From NCBI GenBank assembly GCA_013697735.1, contig JACCWH010000028.1, forward strand, positions 1 to 37,227: a stretch of DNA of 37,227 bases. The letters run 5' to 3'. The position numbers and the translations under genes are program-made. This DNA is from Trueperaceae bacterium. Its GTDB lineage: Bacteria > Deinococcota > Deinococci > Deinococcales > Trueperaceae. Below the pieces are notes generated by a model. That model had not been told where the DNA came from, ran no database searches, and saw nothing but the letters and a program-made list of their open reading frames with translations. Positions 1 to 11,765 of the stretch are shown here, piece by piece. Position 1 is the first letter of the stretch. Every line of letters starts with the position of its first letter.

Positions 1-231
1 CGTCCCAGATTTATGGTTCCAGGCGGACCAAAACAAAGAATCGACAGGTTCGTTCACGCATCGGTTTTCAAGGAACTCGGCCCGCAACCCCGAAGGGCCT
101 GTCGCGAGCGCAAGAACAAATGTACACGATCGGCGCCCCGTATGTCAAGCTCCGCGACACGATCGAGAGCACGGACATTAGGCCCAGCTCGCGGGAGGCG
201 CGCGCCGGTTCGCTCGATCCCCGTATCGTCC

Positions 232-266
232 AAAAAAGCGCGAGGCGAGGTATACCCGGCGCCTCG
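232..266 (-). terminator. Candidate Rho-independent terminator on the minus strand
   Basis: Read on the minus strand, a 7-bp stem (CGAGGCG at 266-260 with CGCCTCG at 247-241) encloses a 12-nt loop that contains the self-complementary GGTATACC. It is followed after three bases by six T (237-232). This is the classic intrinsic terminator layout and one of very few hairpins in the window with a real T-run. No minus-strand gene lies to its right, so what transcript it ends is unknown. Confidence 0.45.
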
Positions 267-301
267 TCGAGCATCGTGCGCGAACGGGCCGGTCGTCTAC
301 G

Positions 302-344
302 GGAGCGCACGGGCTGCCACGGAGGCCACCCCTCCGTGCGCTCC
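302..344. repeat. 11-bp perfect inverted repeat next to the nif3 promoter
   Basis: The arms GGAGCGCACGG (302-312) and CCGTGCGCTCC (334-344) are perfectly complementary across a 21-nt loop. The loop itself can form a smaller GGAGG/CCTCC stem. The right arm ends 5 bp before the -10 box at 350-355, so the structure covers the -35 region. It could be an operator, a T-run-free terminator insulating the gene from upstream transcription, or part of a minus-strand RNA ending at the terminator at 232-266. Confidence 0.5.
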
Positions 345-349
345 TGGCG

Positions 350-355
350 TACCCT
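350..355 (+). promoter_or_regulatory. Leaderless -10 box of nif3-like gene
   Basis: TACCCT fits TANNNT and lies 6 nt before the ATG at 362. A transcript starting 6-7 nt after the box would begin at or next to the start codon. No good Shine-Dalgarno sequence is needed or apparent, and no -35 hexamer is evident. Confidence 0.6.
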
Positions 356-361
356 GGGGGC

Positions 362-1114
362 ATGCAGCGCGACGCACTCACGGCCTGGCTCGACACGTAC
401 CTCGACATCGCCGCCTACGACGACCCTTCCCTCAACGGCCTCCAGGTCGAGGGAGCCAAGGAGATCACGAAGGTCGCGCTCGCGGTCGACGCGAGCCTGT
501 CTGCGATCGAGGGAGCAGCGGGCGCGGGCGCCGACATGCTCATCGTCCACCACGGACTCTTCTGGGGACCGGCAAAGCCGATCGTCGGTCCACACCGCGC
601 TCGTATCGCCGCCCTCCTCGAGCACGACATCAATCTCTATGCGGCGCACATCCCCCTCGACGCCCACCGCGAAGTCGGGAACAACTGGGGCTTGGCGCGC
701 CTCCTAGGGCTCGACGACCTGCAGGACTTCGGCACGTGGCGCGGCCGTCCCGTCGGCGTGAAGGGGGTCTTCCCGACACCGACCAGTCTGCGCGACATCG
801 CCGACACGCTCGAGCGTCAGCTCGGGGAGTCGGTACTCGTGCATGCCGGCGGACCGCTCGAGATAGCGAGCCTCGGGATCATCTCCGGGGGCGCGGCCGA
901 GAGCGTGGTGGAGGCCGCGGCGGAAGGGCTCGACGCCTTCCTGACCGGCGAGCCGAAGCACGACACGTTTCACGACGCCTTCGAACTGAAGATCAACGCG
1001 ATGTTCGCTGGGCACTACATGACCGAGACGGTCGGCGTGAACCGGCTCGCGGTCAAGTTGCAGGAGGAGTTCGACCTGATCACCGAGTTCCTGATGCTGC
1101 CGACGGGTCTCTAG
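362..1114 (+). CDS. Nif3-like dinuclear metal centre protein
   Basis: The 250-residue protein is a full-length short-form member of the Nif3/YbgI/DUF34 family. Conserved family segments are visible: DPSLNGLQVEG near the N-terminus, the metal-binding LIVHHGLFWG around residues 60-69, LYAAHIPLDAH around residue 97, and the C-terminal FLTGEPKHDTFHDA and FAGHY. The histidines and acidic residues in these segments are the expected ligands of the two-metal site. The family forms toroidal hexamers; its biological role is still debated, and links to GTP cyclohydrolase I-like activity or metal insertion have been proposed. There is no signal peptide, so it is cytoplasmic. It is the first gene of an operon with tmk, whose GTG begins 1 nt after this stop. 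The ATG at 362 is supported by the TACCCT box 6 nt upstream. Confidence 0.88.
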   Translation: MQRDALTAWLDTYLDIAAYDDPSLNGLQVEGAKEITKVALAVDASLSAIEGAAGAGADMLIVHHGLFWGPAKPIVGPHRARIAALLEHDINLYAAHIPLDAHREVGNNWGLARLLGLDDLQDFGTWRGRPVGVKGVFPTPTSLRDIADTLERQLGESVLVHAGGPLEIASLGIISGGAAESVVEAAAEGLDAFLTGEPKHDTFHDAFELKINAMFAGHYMTETVGVNRLAVKLQEEFDLITEFLMLPTGL

Positions 1115-1115
1115 C

Positions 1116-1754
1116 GTGCGCCGTGGACTCTTCATCGCGTTCGAAGGTCCCGAAGGGGGTGGCAAGAGCACCCAGCTCATGCGCCTCGCAACGCGACTCC
1201 GGACCGACGGGTACGTCCCGATCGTGACGCGCGAGCCGGGGGGGACACCCGCCGCGGACCGCATCCGCGACGTGATCCTCGATCCGGAGCTCCGCATCGA
1301 GCCGCTCACCGAGTTCCTGCTCTACTCCGCGAGCAGGGCCCAGCACGTCCGGGAGGTGATCGCCCCGGCGCTCGCCGACGGACGGATCGTCCTCACGGAT
1401 CGCTTCACCGGCGCATCGGTCGCGTACCAAGGGTATGGACGCGGACTCGACGTCGAGTTCGTCCGCTCGCTCAACGCCCGCGCCGCCGACGGGCTCGAGC
1501 CCGACCGCACGCTGCTCTTCGATCTCGACCCGACGGTCGGCCTCGCGCGGGTCAATGCCCGTGGCACGCCCGACCGGCTCGAAGCGGCCGATCTCGACTT
1601 CCACGAACGCGTGCGCGCTGGGTTTCTGGCGCAGGCGGCCGAGCACGACAGCTGGCTGCGCTTCGACGCCGGCGACGGACCCGGGGCACTCGAGGAGGCG
1701 GTGTGGTCCGCCGTCGCGCCGCTGTTGCCGCCCCCTGCGGACGTCGGCCCGTGA
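1116..1754 (+). CDS. tmk: Thymidylate kinase
   Basis: This cytoplasmic enzyme phosphorylates dTMP to dTDP with ATP, for DNA precursor synthesis. The 212 residues are the usual length for bacterial Tmk. The P-loop is GPEGGGKST at residues 11-19. The dTMP-binding REPGGT follows near residue 40, and the DRFTGASVAYQGYGRG segment (about residues 94-109) matches the conserved Tmk motif for nucleoside binding. The LID region contains PDRLEAADLDFHERVRAGF, typical of the family. The start is GTG, 1 nt after the nif3-like stop, which suggests translational coupling. The end overlaps the next start by the four bases GTGA. Confidence 0.95.
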   Translation: MRRGLFIAFEGPEGGGKSTQLMRLATRLRTDGYVPIVTREPGGTPAADRIRDVILDPELRIEPLTEFLLYSASRAQHVREVIAPALADGRIVLTDRFTGASVAYQGYGRGLDVEFVRSLNARAADGLEPDRTLLFDLDPTVGLARVNARGTPDRLEAADLDFHERVRAGFLAQAAEHDSWLRFDAGDGPGALEEAVWSAVAPLLPPPADVGP

Positions 1755-2530
1755 TACGGAAGCGAGTCGCGACCGCCATGCTGGCGGTCCTCGCAGCGCT
1801 GGTGGCCGTCGGCTGCGCTCGCGACGTCGCCACCTACCGCCCCGTGGTCCTCGAAACGCGACCGCACGACCCAGAGGCCTTCACGCAAGGACTCGTGTGG
1901 CATGACGGCCGATTCTTCGAGAGCAGCGGACGGTATGGACGCTCCGACCTCCGCGAGGTCGATTCCTTGACGGGAGAGGCGGTGCGCTCACGACCGCTGG
2001 CGGCGGACGAGTTCGCTGAGGGCTTGGCGCTCGTTGAGGATCGCCTCGTCCAACTGACCTACCGTGAGGGTGTGGCGCACGTCTACGACCGCGACACGTT
2101 CGAGCCCATCGGGCGCTTCCGCTACGACGGGGAAGGCTGGGGCCTCTGCTACGACGGCGCCGACCTCTGGATGTCGGACGGATCCGCAACGTTGACGCGG
2201 CGTGATCCTGCGACGTTCGAGATTCGCGGTCGCCTCGCGGTCACCCGCGACGGACGGCCCGTGACGCGCCTCAACGAGCTCGCCTGCGTGGGCGACGAAA
2301 TCTACGCGAACGTGTGGATGACGACCGACATCGTCCGGATCCCGACGCGACACGGCCGCGTGGACGCCGTGATCGACGCCTCGGCGCTCGTTCCGGACGA
2401 CCCGCGCGTACGGGCAGATCCCGACGCGGTCCTCAATGGCGTCGCCTACGATCCCGACGAGGATCGCTTCTTCTTGACCGGCAAACTGTGGGACGTCCTC
2501 TACGTCGTGCGGTTCGAACGCGCCCCCTGA
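1751..2530 (+). CDS. Glutaminyl-peptide cyclotransferase, predicted lipoprotein
   Basis: The 259-residue product resembles plant/bacterial-type glutamine cyclotransferases (five-bladed beta-propellers), which convert N-terminal glutamine of peptides to pyroglutamate. Characteristic segments are HDPEAFTQGLVW, FESSGRYGRSDLREV, FAEGLALV, GEGWGLCYDG, LWMSDGS, LNELACVGDEIYANVW, VLNGVAYD and FFLTGKLWDVLY. The N-terminus is a signal sequence with a lipobox-like VAVGC, lipidation predicted at Cys22, so the enzyme should be anchored facing outward. An upstream in-frame GTG (1703) would place 16 residues before the signal peptide. GTG 1751 is preferred because it overlaps the tmk stop as GTGA and puts the signal peptide at the start. 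Confidence 0.87.
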   Translation: MIRKRVATAMLAVLAALVAVGCARDVATYRPVVLETRPHDPEAFTQGLVWHDGRFFESSGRYGRSDLREVDSLTGEAVRSRPLAADEFAEGLALVEDRLVQLTYREGVAHVYDRDTFEPIGRFRYDGEGWGLCYDGADLWMSDGSATLTRRDPATFEIRGRLAVTRDGRPVTRLNELACVGDEIYANVWMTTDIVRIPTRHGRVDAVIDASALVPDDPRVRADPDAVLNGVAYDPDEDRFFLTGKLWDVLYVVRFERAP

Positions 2531-2571
2531 CGTGAGGAGCGTTCACATTCGGTCGGGTGTGCGGGGCGGTC

Positions 2572-2964
2572 TCAGTCCGATGCTCCACCGGACGACGCGG
2601 ACTTCGTAGGCGTAGGAGCGGCCTTGGGTGCCGACGTCGACTCCTTCGCCGGTGAGTCCTTGCGCGCCGGGGCATCGGACGACGCAGGCCCCTCCGAACT
2701 CTTCGCCTCGGTAGCACCCTTCACCTCGGCGCCACCGCCCTCGATGGCGCCCTTGGCGTCCGCCGGGGTAGAGCTGCGCTTCGTGCTCGAGCGCGAGTCG
2801 GTGACGTAGAACCCGGACCCCTTGAACGCGATTCCGACCGGCTGGATGAGGCGCTTGACCGGGTCGCCCGTCTTCGGGTCGGTTGCGAGCGCAGGTTCGA
2901 TCATCCGTTGCTCGATCTCGAACGTCTCACCCGTCGTCAGATTGCGATACCTATAGAAGGGCAT
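2572..2964 (-). CDS. FmdB-family-like protein lacking zinc-ribbon cysteines
   Basis: The first 60 or so residues follow the FmdB/CxxC_CxxC_SSSS family pattern: MPFYRYRN start, a KTGDPVKRLIQPVGIAFKGSGFYVTDSR core, then a disordered Ala/Ser/Pro/Lys tail. In most members two CxxC pairs form a small zinc ribbon; here there are no cysteines at all, so metal binding is unlikely. The rest (residues 60-130) is low-complexity and probably unstructured. The longer upstream frame is rejected because ATG 2964 has a GGAGGA Shine-Dalgarno and the family begins with this methionine. The family has been called regulatory in the formamidase operon, but no function can be assigned here. It is divergent from gpsA across 163 bp. 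Confidence 0.8.
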   Translation of the reverse strand: MPFYRYRNLTTGETFEIEQRMIEPALATDPKTGDPVKRLIQPVGIAFKGSGFYVTDSRSSTKRSSTPADAKGAIEGGGAEVKGATEAKSSEGPASSDAPARKDSPAKESTSAPKAAPTPTKSASSGGASD

Positions 2965-3115
2965 TCGTCCTCCAGCGTGCGCGCGCCATTTCGGGCGTCG
3001 CGGTGTCGTATTCGTGTGTCGCGGCGTCCCCGGAGGGGCGTTCGGTCGTACCGACGGCCCGTGGCACGAGACGGCTGGCACTCGCCGACACCATCCGCCA
3101 ATCTAGCACCCTTGC

Positions 3116-3121
3116 TAGACT
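3116..3121 (+). promoter_or_regulatory. Leaderless extended -10 box of gpsA
   Basis: TAGACT lies 6 nt before the ATG at 3128 and is preceded by TGC, giving an extended -10 (TGnTAGACT). The mRNA should begin at or next to the start codon. Confidence 0.65.
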
Positions 3122-3127
3122 CCGTCC

Positions 3128-4141
3128 ATGTTCCCGACGTCATCGCCGCACCACGGCGCCGCCGTTCCGGCGACGCTCGCGGTGCTCGGCGCGGGCGCCT
3201 GGGGCACCGTCATCGCCGCTCTCCTCGGCGAGAACGGTCATCACGTTCGGCTCTGGTGTCGCCGGAGCGAGGTCGCCCACGCGATCGGCACCACACGACG
3301 CAACGACGCCTACGTCCCCGGCCTGACGCTCCCCGCGAACGTTCAGCCGACCGCCGACATCGCCGAAGCGACCCTCGGTGCCGCGGCGGTCGTCGTCGCG
3401 GTGCCGAGCAGGAGCCTGCGCGAGACGGTCGAACGGCTGTCCGACGTGGACGTGTTGCTGTCGGTCACGAAGGGCTTCGAGGGGAGCGGACTCGCGCGCA
3501 TGAGCGAGGTGATGCAGGCCGTGCATCCCGACGCGAGCGTGGGCGCACTGTCGGGGCCCAATCTCGCGAGCGAGATCGCGCTCGGCCTGCCCGCCGCGGC
3601 GACGCTCGCGTGCGCAGACGACGAGCTCGCGCGCCGCGCTCAAGGGTGGCTCTCACGACCGACCTTCCGGGTCTACGCCTCGCGCGACGTCGCCGGCGTC
3701 GAGGCGTGCGGCGCCCTCAAGAACGTGATCGCCCTCGCGGCAGGCATGTCGGACGGTCTCGGTCTCGGCGCGAACGCCCACGCGGCACTGCTCACGCGCG
3801 GGATGAGCGAACTCGTACGCGTCGGCACGGCGCTCGGAGGGGAGACGCGCACCTTCTACGGGCTCGCCGGGATCGGCGACCTGATCGCCACGTGCGGGAG
3901 CACGCGCTCGCGCAACCATCAGGTCGGCGTTCGAATCGCCCGAGGCGAGCGCGTGGAGGACGTGCTCGCCTCGGGGATCACGGCCGAAGGACTCGCGACC
4001 GTCCGGCACGTCGCCGCCTACGCCGACGACACTGGCCTCGACCTACCGATCTGCCGCGAGGTCTTCCGCGTCGTGTACGAACGCAAGGCCCCCGGAGAGG
4101 CGATTCGCGACCTCATGGCGCGCGCGCAACGGGTCGAGTGA
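3128..4141 (+). CDS. gpsA: Glycerol-3-phosphate dehydrogenase [NAD(P)+]
   Basis: This cytoplasmic enzyme reversibly reduces dihydroxyacetone phosphate to sn-glycerol 3-phosphate, the backbone for phospholipids. The 337 residues match the family length. The Rossmann motif GAGAWGTVIAALL is near residues 21-33. SVTKGFE carries the nucleotide-site lysine and SGPNLASEIALGLPAAATLA follows. ACGALKNVIALAAGM holds the catalytic lysine region, and GLAGIGDLIATCGSTRSRNHQVG is the signature. It is preceded by a leaderless-type promoter. About 15 residues precede the first beta strand, slightly more than usual; the promoter spacing still supports ATG 3128. Confidence 0.96.
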   Translation: MFPTSSPHHGAAVPATLAVLGAGAWGTVIAALLGENGHHVRLWCRRSEVAHAIGTTRRNDAYVPGLTLPANVQPTADIAEATLGAAAVVVAVPSRSLRETVERLSDVDVLLSVTKGFEGSGLARMSEVMQAVHPDASVGALSGPNLASEIALGLPAAATLACADDELARRAQGWLSRPTFRVYASRDVAGVEACGALKNVIALAAGMSDGLGLGANAHAALLTRGMSELVRVGTALGGETRTFYGLAGIGDLIATCGSTRSRNHQVGVRIARGERVEDVLASGITAEGLATVRHVAAYADDTGLDLPICREVFRVVYERKAPGEAIRDLMARAQRVE

Positions 4142-4192
4142 AGACCCTCCCACACCCATCCAGCGCGTGACGCTCGGCGCCCGCCAAGGGTG

Positions 4193-4198
4193 TAGGAT
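4193..4198 (+). promoter_or_regulatory. -10 box of the ABC exporter operon
   Basis: TAGGAT lies 9 nt before ATG 4208. The expected transcript would have no leader or a leader of only a few bases. Confidence 0.5.
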
Positions 4199-4207
4199 GC
4201 CTGGCGC

Positions 4208-5115
<908 letters not shown>

Positions 5116-5119
<4 letters not shown>

Positions 5120-6075
5120 ACGCCTTCGTCGACGTCGTCCGAGCGGAACTCTTCAAGGTGGTGCGCAAGCGCCGTACGTACGTGGTCGCCGGCCTCTGGT
5201 GGGGGCTCCTGCCGATCGTGACGCTGATCATCGGCCGGGTGCTGCAATCGAACCTGGGTGGTTCGTTCGTCGACGAAGCCGGAACGGTCGACATGGTGGT
5301 GCAGGCGGTCGCGAGCCCGTTCGGACTCGCCCGCATCGCGCTCGTCGGCCCGGCCTACCTGAGCCCGACGTTCTACATCATCGTGGCGGCCCTCTTCGCG
5401 GCGCTGCTCATCGGTGAGGAGCGCGGGCACGCCATGTGGAAGACGGTGCTCGTGGCGCAGCCGCAGCGCCTCGCGGTCCTCTTCGGCAAAGTGGCGGTGG
5501 CGATGATCGTGCTCGCCGGGCTGCTCGCCGGTGCCCTGCTCGCCTCGGTCCTCGTCGGGGCGATCGGCACCACGTTCCTGTCCACCACGTGGGAGGGGCC
5601 GTGGGGCGAGCTCGTCGGACTCTACGCCGCGCAATGGGCCTTCTCGCTCGCGGCCGTGACCTTCGCCTTCCTGATGGTGTTCATCACGCGCAACGTAGCG
5701 CTGGGCATGGTGCTCGTCTTCTTCCTCCCGCCGCTGCTCGAAGGGCTCTACGCCATCTACCGGACGGTCGTCGGCTTCCAACCGGTGAACCGTCTGAACG
5801 TCTTCTTCCAGACGATCCAACTCCGGCAGACGCTCGAGGACCTCCCGCGGTACTTCTTCACCAACAACCTCTACTTCCCCGCGCGCTCCCCCGTGACGGA
5901 ACTGATCGCGACCTTCGGCGACCTCGACGGCGGTGGCGGGAGCCCGGCCGACGCCATCCCGGGACTGCTCGGAGGTGGCGTCAGCCTCCTCCACGCCGCC
6001 CTGGTGATGGCGGGCTACACGCTCGTGTTCGGCGTGATCCTCGTTTGGCGTTTCGCGCGGCACGACGTCGACTGA
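5116..6075 (+). CDS. ABC-2 type transporter permease
   Basis: The 319-residue protein has six likely membrane segments, roughly residues 20-40, 76-98, 120-148, 173-195, 197-218 and 288-312. After the first segment there is an extracytoplasmic loop of about 35 residues. This is the ABC-2 permease layout and it should pair with the ATPase whose stop it overlaps. The N-terminal [21 protein letters not shown] is the amphipathic/coupling helix typical of these permeases. The start is GTG in the GTGA overlap. Substrate is unknown. Confidence 0.85.
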
Positions 6076-6123
6076 AGCGCGCTGAGCGTTCGGCACCATG
6101 CCGGCCACAGCGCGGAAGCGGCG

Positions 6124-6129
6124 TAGACT
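6124..6129 (+). promoter_or_regulatory. -10 box of metH
   Basis: TAGACT lies 8 nt before ATG 6138, identical in sequence to the boxes of gpsA, mscL and lysA. With so short a leader there is no room for a SAM or cobalamin riboswitch. Confidence 0.6.
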
Positions 6130-6137
6130 CGGACCCC

Positions 6138-9821
<3,684 letters not shown>

Positions 9822-9826
9822 CCCTC

Positions 9827-9846
9827 CGCCCGCGGCGCGTCGGGCG
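9827..9846. terminator. Short bidirectional hairpin between metH and metF
   Basis: CGCCCG (9827-9832) pairs with CGGGCG (9841-9846) across an 8-nt loop. The hairpin lies entirely between the two convergent stop codons. It has no T-run on either strand, so termination would depend on Rho or another factor. Confidence 0.35.
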
Positions 9847-10602
9847 TCACTGCAGTACGTCGCCGAGCCACTCACCGATCTTGACGCGGATCGGCATGAA
9901 GTAGAGGTCGGCGTCGTGCGCTTCAGCGAAGTGCACGACATCGGCCGCGAACGCTCGATGCCACGCGAGCGTCGGTTCGAACGATCCGGGAAACACCGCT
10001 CGATTGCGCGTGGTCCAGTAGCGCATGGAGCGCACCGACGTGACGCTGGTGACGCCCCAGAAGACCGGAACGCGGGGAACGAGCTCTCGCCAGGCGCCCA
10101 TGAGTCGCAGGTCGAAGAAGGGCTGCGTGAAGAACCCGTCGGCGCCGGCATCGAGCTTGCGGAGCGCGTAGTCGCGCTCCTGAGCGATGCTCTGGCGGTA
10201 GGGATCGAGCGCGCCGTAGATCGTCCAGGAGGGGTGCTCGCGCCGCAACTTGGCGATGACCTCGACGCTCGATGCGCCGCTCACGGCGTGGTGCACGTCG
10301 TCCGGCGGATCCCCCTGGACCACCACCACCGAGTCGATGCCACCGGCACACATGCGCGCGCCCGGTTCCCACCCCGGGGCGAGCTCCACGTCCATCGCCC
10401 GCACGTGCGGCACGGCCGCGAGGTCGCGTCCGGCGAGCCGTGCCTGCTCACGAGTGAGCAGCGCGGCGTCCCACGAGCGGAGGCCGAAGCGGAGGAGGTC
10501 GGGGAGGTTCGTGAGCGTGACCCGGTCGAGGCAGAGCGTGTCGGCTACCTGTGCGCGCAGGGTCTCGATGTCGCGCGGGACGAGTTCGATCGAGACACGC
10601 AT
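9847..10602 (-). CDS. metF: Methylenetetrahydrofolate reductase
   Basis: The 251-residue protein is a short member of the MTHFR family, which reduces 5,10-methylene- to 5,10-methyl-tetrahydrofolate with FAD, feeding MetH encoded opposite. Visible family features are SIELVPRD at the N-terminus, VVVVQGDPPDD, the YGALDPYRQS segment, KLDAGADGFFTQPFFD (strongly conserved) and PVFWGVTSV. It is 30-50 residues shorter than enteric MetF, and the usual EFFPP start is replaced by IELVP. An upstream ATG pair (10614, 10611) overlaps a TATGAT box. ATG 10602 lies 7 nt after this box and begins directly at the first family strand, so I use it. Confidence 0.85.
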   Translation of the reverse strand: MRVSIELVPRDIETLRAQVADTLCLDRVTLTNLPDLLRFGLRSWDAALLTREQARLAGRDLAAVPHVRAMDVELAPGWEPGARMCAGGIDSVVVVQGDPPDDVHHAVSGASSVEVIAKLRREHPSWTIYGALDPYRQSIAQERDYALRKLDAGADGFFTQPFFDLRLMGAWRELVPRVPVFWGVTSVTSVRSMRYWTTRNRAVFPGSFEPTLAWHRAFAADVVHFAEAHDADLYFMPIRVKIGEWLGDVLQ

Positions 10603-10609
10603 GGGCGGC

Positions 10610-10615
10610 ATCATA
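10610..10615 (-). promoter_or_regulatory. Leaderless -10 box of metF
   Basis: TATGAT on the minus strand lies 7 nt before ATG 10602. It contains the alternative ATG at 10614, which therefore probably is not transcribed from this promoter. Confidence 0.55.
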
Positions 10616-10688
10616 CCGCCGTACTCCGGGAGGTTCGCCGGCGGGAGCCGGACGACCGCGCCCGGGTGTGCTGCGCGCGTCGCGGGCT

Positions 10689-10955
10689 CTAGCGGTCGCG
10701 TTCCCCCGATTCGCGCTCGCTCACCTCCGCGGCCGGCTCGTCGTCGCGCCGCTCGGCGGTCGTCGCCGTCCAGTGCAGCAGACCCCCGATACCGAGGAGG
10801 AAGAGCGACGTCCAGACGGGACTCCCTTGGAAGAGCTCGAGCGCGAGGAGCCCGTTCGCGATGCCGAGCGCGGCGACGACACCTCCGACGAGCAGGAAGA
10901 GGCGCGCCAATCCGAGGTACGCCTTGCGGGCACCGTCGGTCACGATGGCGTCCAC
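10689..10955 (-). CDS. Small two-helix membrane protein of unknown function
   Basis: The 88-residue protein has two hydrophobic segments, about residues 15-38 (LGLARLFLLVGGVVAALGIANGL) and 45-62 (SPVWTSLFLLGIGGLLHW), then a charged tail rich in Glu and Arg. I do not recognise a family. The start is GTG 10955; there is no Shine-Dalgarno in front of it. The nearest promoter box (10995-11000) lies 7 nt before a different ATG (10987) that opens a 15-codon frame overlapping this start, so translation may be coupled to that leader. It lies upstream of metF on the same strand, with 86 bp between its stop and the metF ATG. Confidence 0.65.
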   Translation of the reverse strand: MDAIVTDGARKAYLGLARLFLLVGGVVAALGIANGLLALELFQGSPVWTSLFLLGIGGLLHWTATTAERRDDEPAAEVSERESGERDR

Positions 10956-10987
10956 GACGCTCGGGTGAGGACGACGATCGGGAGCAT
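10940..10987 (-). CDS. Possible 15-codon leaderless leader ORF
   Basis: The frame encodes MLPIVVLTRASWTPS. Its ATG lies 7 nt after a TAGGAT box, the same spacing as accepted leaderless genes here. It overlaps the GTG of the 88-residue membrane protein in another frame and stops 13 nt inside that gene. The peptide has no recognisable attenuation signature such as runs of one amino acid. It may act by translational coupling, or may be a chance frame. Confidence 0.35.
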   Translation of the reverse strand: MLPIVVLTRASWTPS

Positions 10988-10994
10988 GTCTCCG

Positions 10995-11000
10995 ATCCTA
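10995..11000 (-). promoter_or_regulatory. -10 box upstream of the small membrane protein gene
   Basis: TAGGAT, within TATAGGAT, lies 7 nt before ATG 10987 and 39 nt before GTG 10955 on the minus strand. Confidence 0.5.
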
Positions 11001-11031
11001 TACCCGCGCGTCCGCGCGCGGCGTCGTCGGC

Positions 11032-11712
11032 TCACGCGAGCGCGATGTACCTGATCACCATCACGAAGTGACACGCGCTCCCGACCAGAACGAACAGGTG
11101 CCAAAGGGCGTGGTACCCGAAGACGCTCGGCCACGGATCGGGCCGGCGCGTGCCGTAGACGACCGCCCCGAGTGTGTACGACAGACCCCCGGCGAGGAGC
11201 CAGACGAGGGCGCCGATCTCCAGCGCCTGCGCCAAGGGGGCGACGGCGACCGCGGCCATCCAACCGAGGGCCACGTAGAGTGCCGTCGAGAGCCACCGCG
11301 GCGCACCGATCCACGCGACCTTGAAGAGCACGCCCAGGATGGCGAAGCCCCACGCCGTCGCGAACAGCGTCCAACCCCAGACGGGCGAGACCATCCGGAG
11401 CGATACGAGCGTGACGGGCGTATAGGTCCCGGCGATGAGGACGAAGATCGCGGCGTGATCGAAGATGCGCAATCGCCGCAATACTTCCGGACGAGCGCGC
11501 ACCGCGTGCAGCAGCGTGCTCGCCGTGTAGAGCACCACCAAGGAAGCGCCGTAGATGGCGAAGCTCGTGAGGCGCCACACGTCGCCGCCTGCCAGCGCGA
11601 TCAGGAACACGAGCCCAACGAGCGACAGCGCCACACCGAGCAGGTGGGTCAGACTGTTCGCGGGTTCCCGGAGCACGCGCGTGATCCAGGGGGTGGAGGG
11701 GGCGGTACGCAT
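11032..11712 (-). CDS. HlyIII/PAQR family membrane protein
   Basis: The 226-residue protein has seven predicted membrane helices and the conserved PAQR/hemolysin III residues: ANSLTHLLG near the N-terminus (normally the E-x-x-N-x-x-T-H pattern), STLLHA, FDHAAIFVLIAGTYTP in the middle, and GYHALWHLFVLVGSACHF near the C-terminus. In this superfamily the Ser, Asp and three His form a zinc site inside the membrane, suggesting a hydrolase. The hemolysin name comes from one Bacillus protein and says nothing about toxicity here. ATG 11712 is chosen because TATCAT lies 6 nt upstream, GGAGG directly precedes it, and the family begins here. Confidence 0.9.
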   Translation of the reverse strand: MRTAPSTPWITRVLREPANSLTHLLGVALSLVGLVFLIALAGGDVWRLTSFAIYGASLVVLYTASTLLHAVRARPEVLRRLRIFDHAAIFVLIAGTYTPVTLVSLRMVSPVWGWTLFATAWGFAILGVLFKVAWIGAPRWLSTALYVALGWMAAVAVAPLAQALEIGALVWLLAGGLSYTLGAVVYGTRRPDPWPSVFGYHALWHLFVLVGSACHFVMVIRYIALA

Positions 11713-11718
11713 CCTCCG

Positions 11719-11724
11719 ATGATA
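11719..11724 (-). promoter_or_regulatory. Leaderless -10 box of the HlyIII-family gene
   Basis: TATCAT on the minus strand lies 6 nt before ATG 11712. Confidence 0.6.
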
Positions 11725-11765
11725 GGGGCTCTCGGTGTACGGACCGTGTGTTCCGGCGCGGCGAC

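Larger units (their letters stand above)
1..361. other. Intergenic region without a recognisable gene
   Basis: No reading frame here has recognisable protein similarity. Long frames on both strands run into and across the nif3-like gene and are shadows of it. The first 130 bases are less GC-rich than the rest of the window. The stretch contains a hairpin followed on the minus strand by a T-run (232-266), an 11-bp inverted repeat (302-312 and 334-344), and the -10 box of the first gene (350-355). I could not recognise a tRNA, tmRNA, SRP RNA or RNase P RNA. The left part may hold the promoter or end of a gene outside the window. Confidence 0.6.

Noticed and set aside
70-85. AAGGAACTCGGC, identical to a short stretch found in many 23S rRNA genes
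   Set aside because: Only about 12 bases match; the following sequence does not continue like 23S rRNA and no other rRNA helix is recognisable. Most likely chance.
13-1227. Long open frame across the left end
   Set aside because: It is Arg/Pro/Gly-rich and overlaps the nif3-like gene in another frame, typical of GC-rich shadow frames. No family features.
6076-6137. Possible SAM or cobalamin riboswitch before metH
   Set aside because: The space is only 62 bp and the promoter box leaves almost no leader. No riboswitch motif is seen before metF either.
11032-11712. Toxin (hemolysin III) reading of the seven-helix protein
   Set aside because: The HlyIII name is historical; the sequence is an ordinary PAQR-type membrane protein found in most bacteria, and nothing here indicates a toxin.
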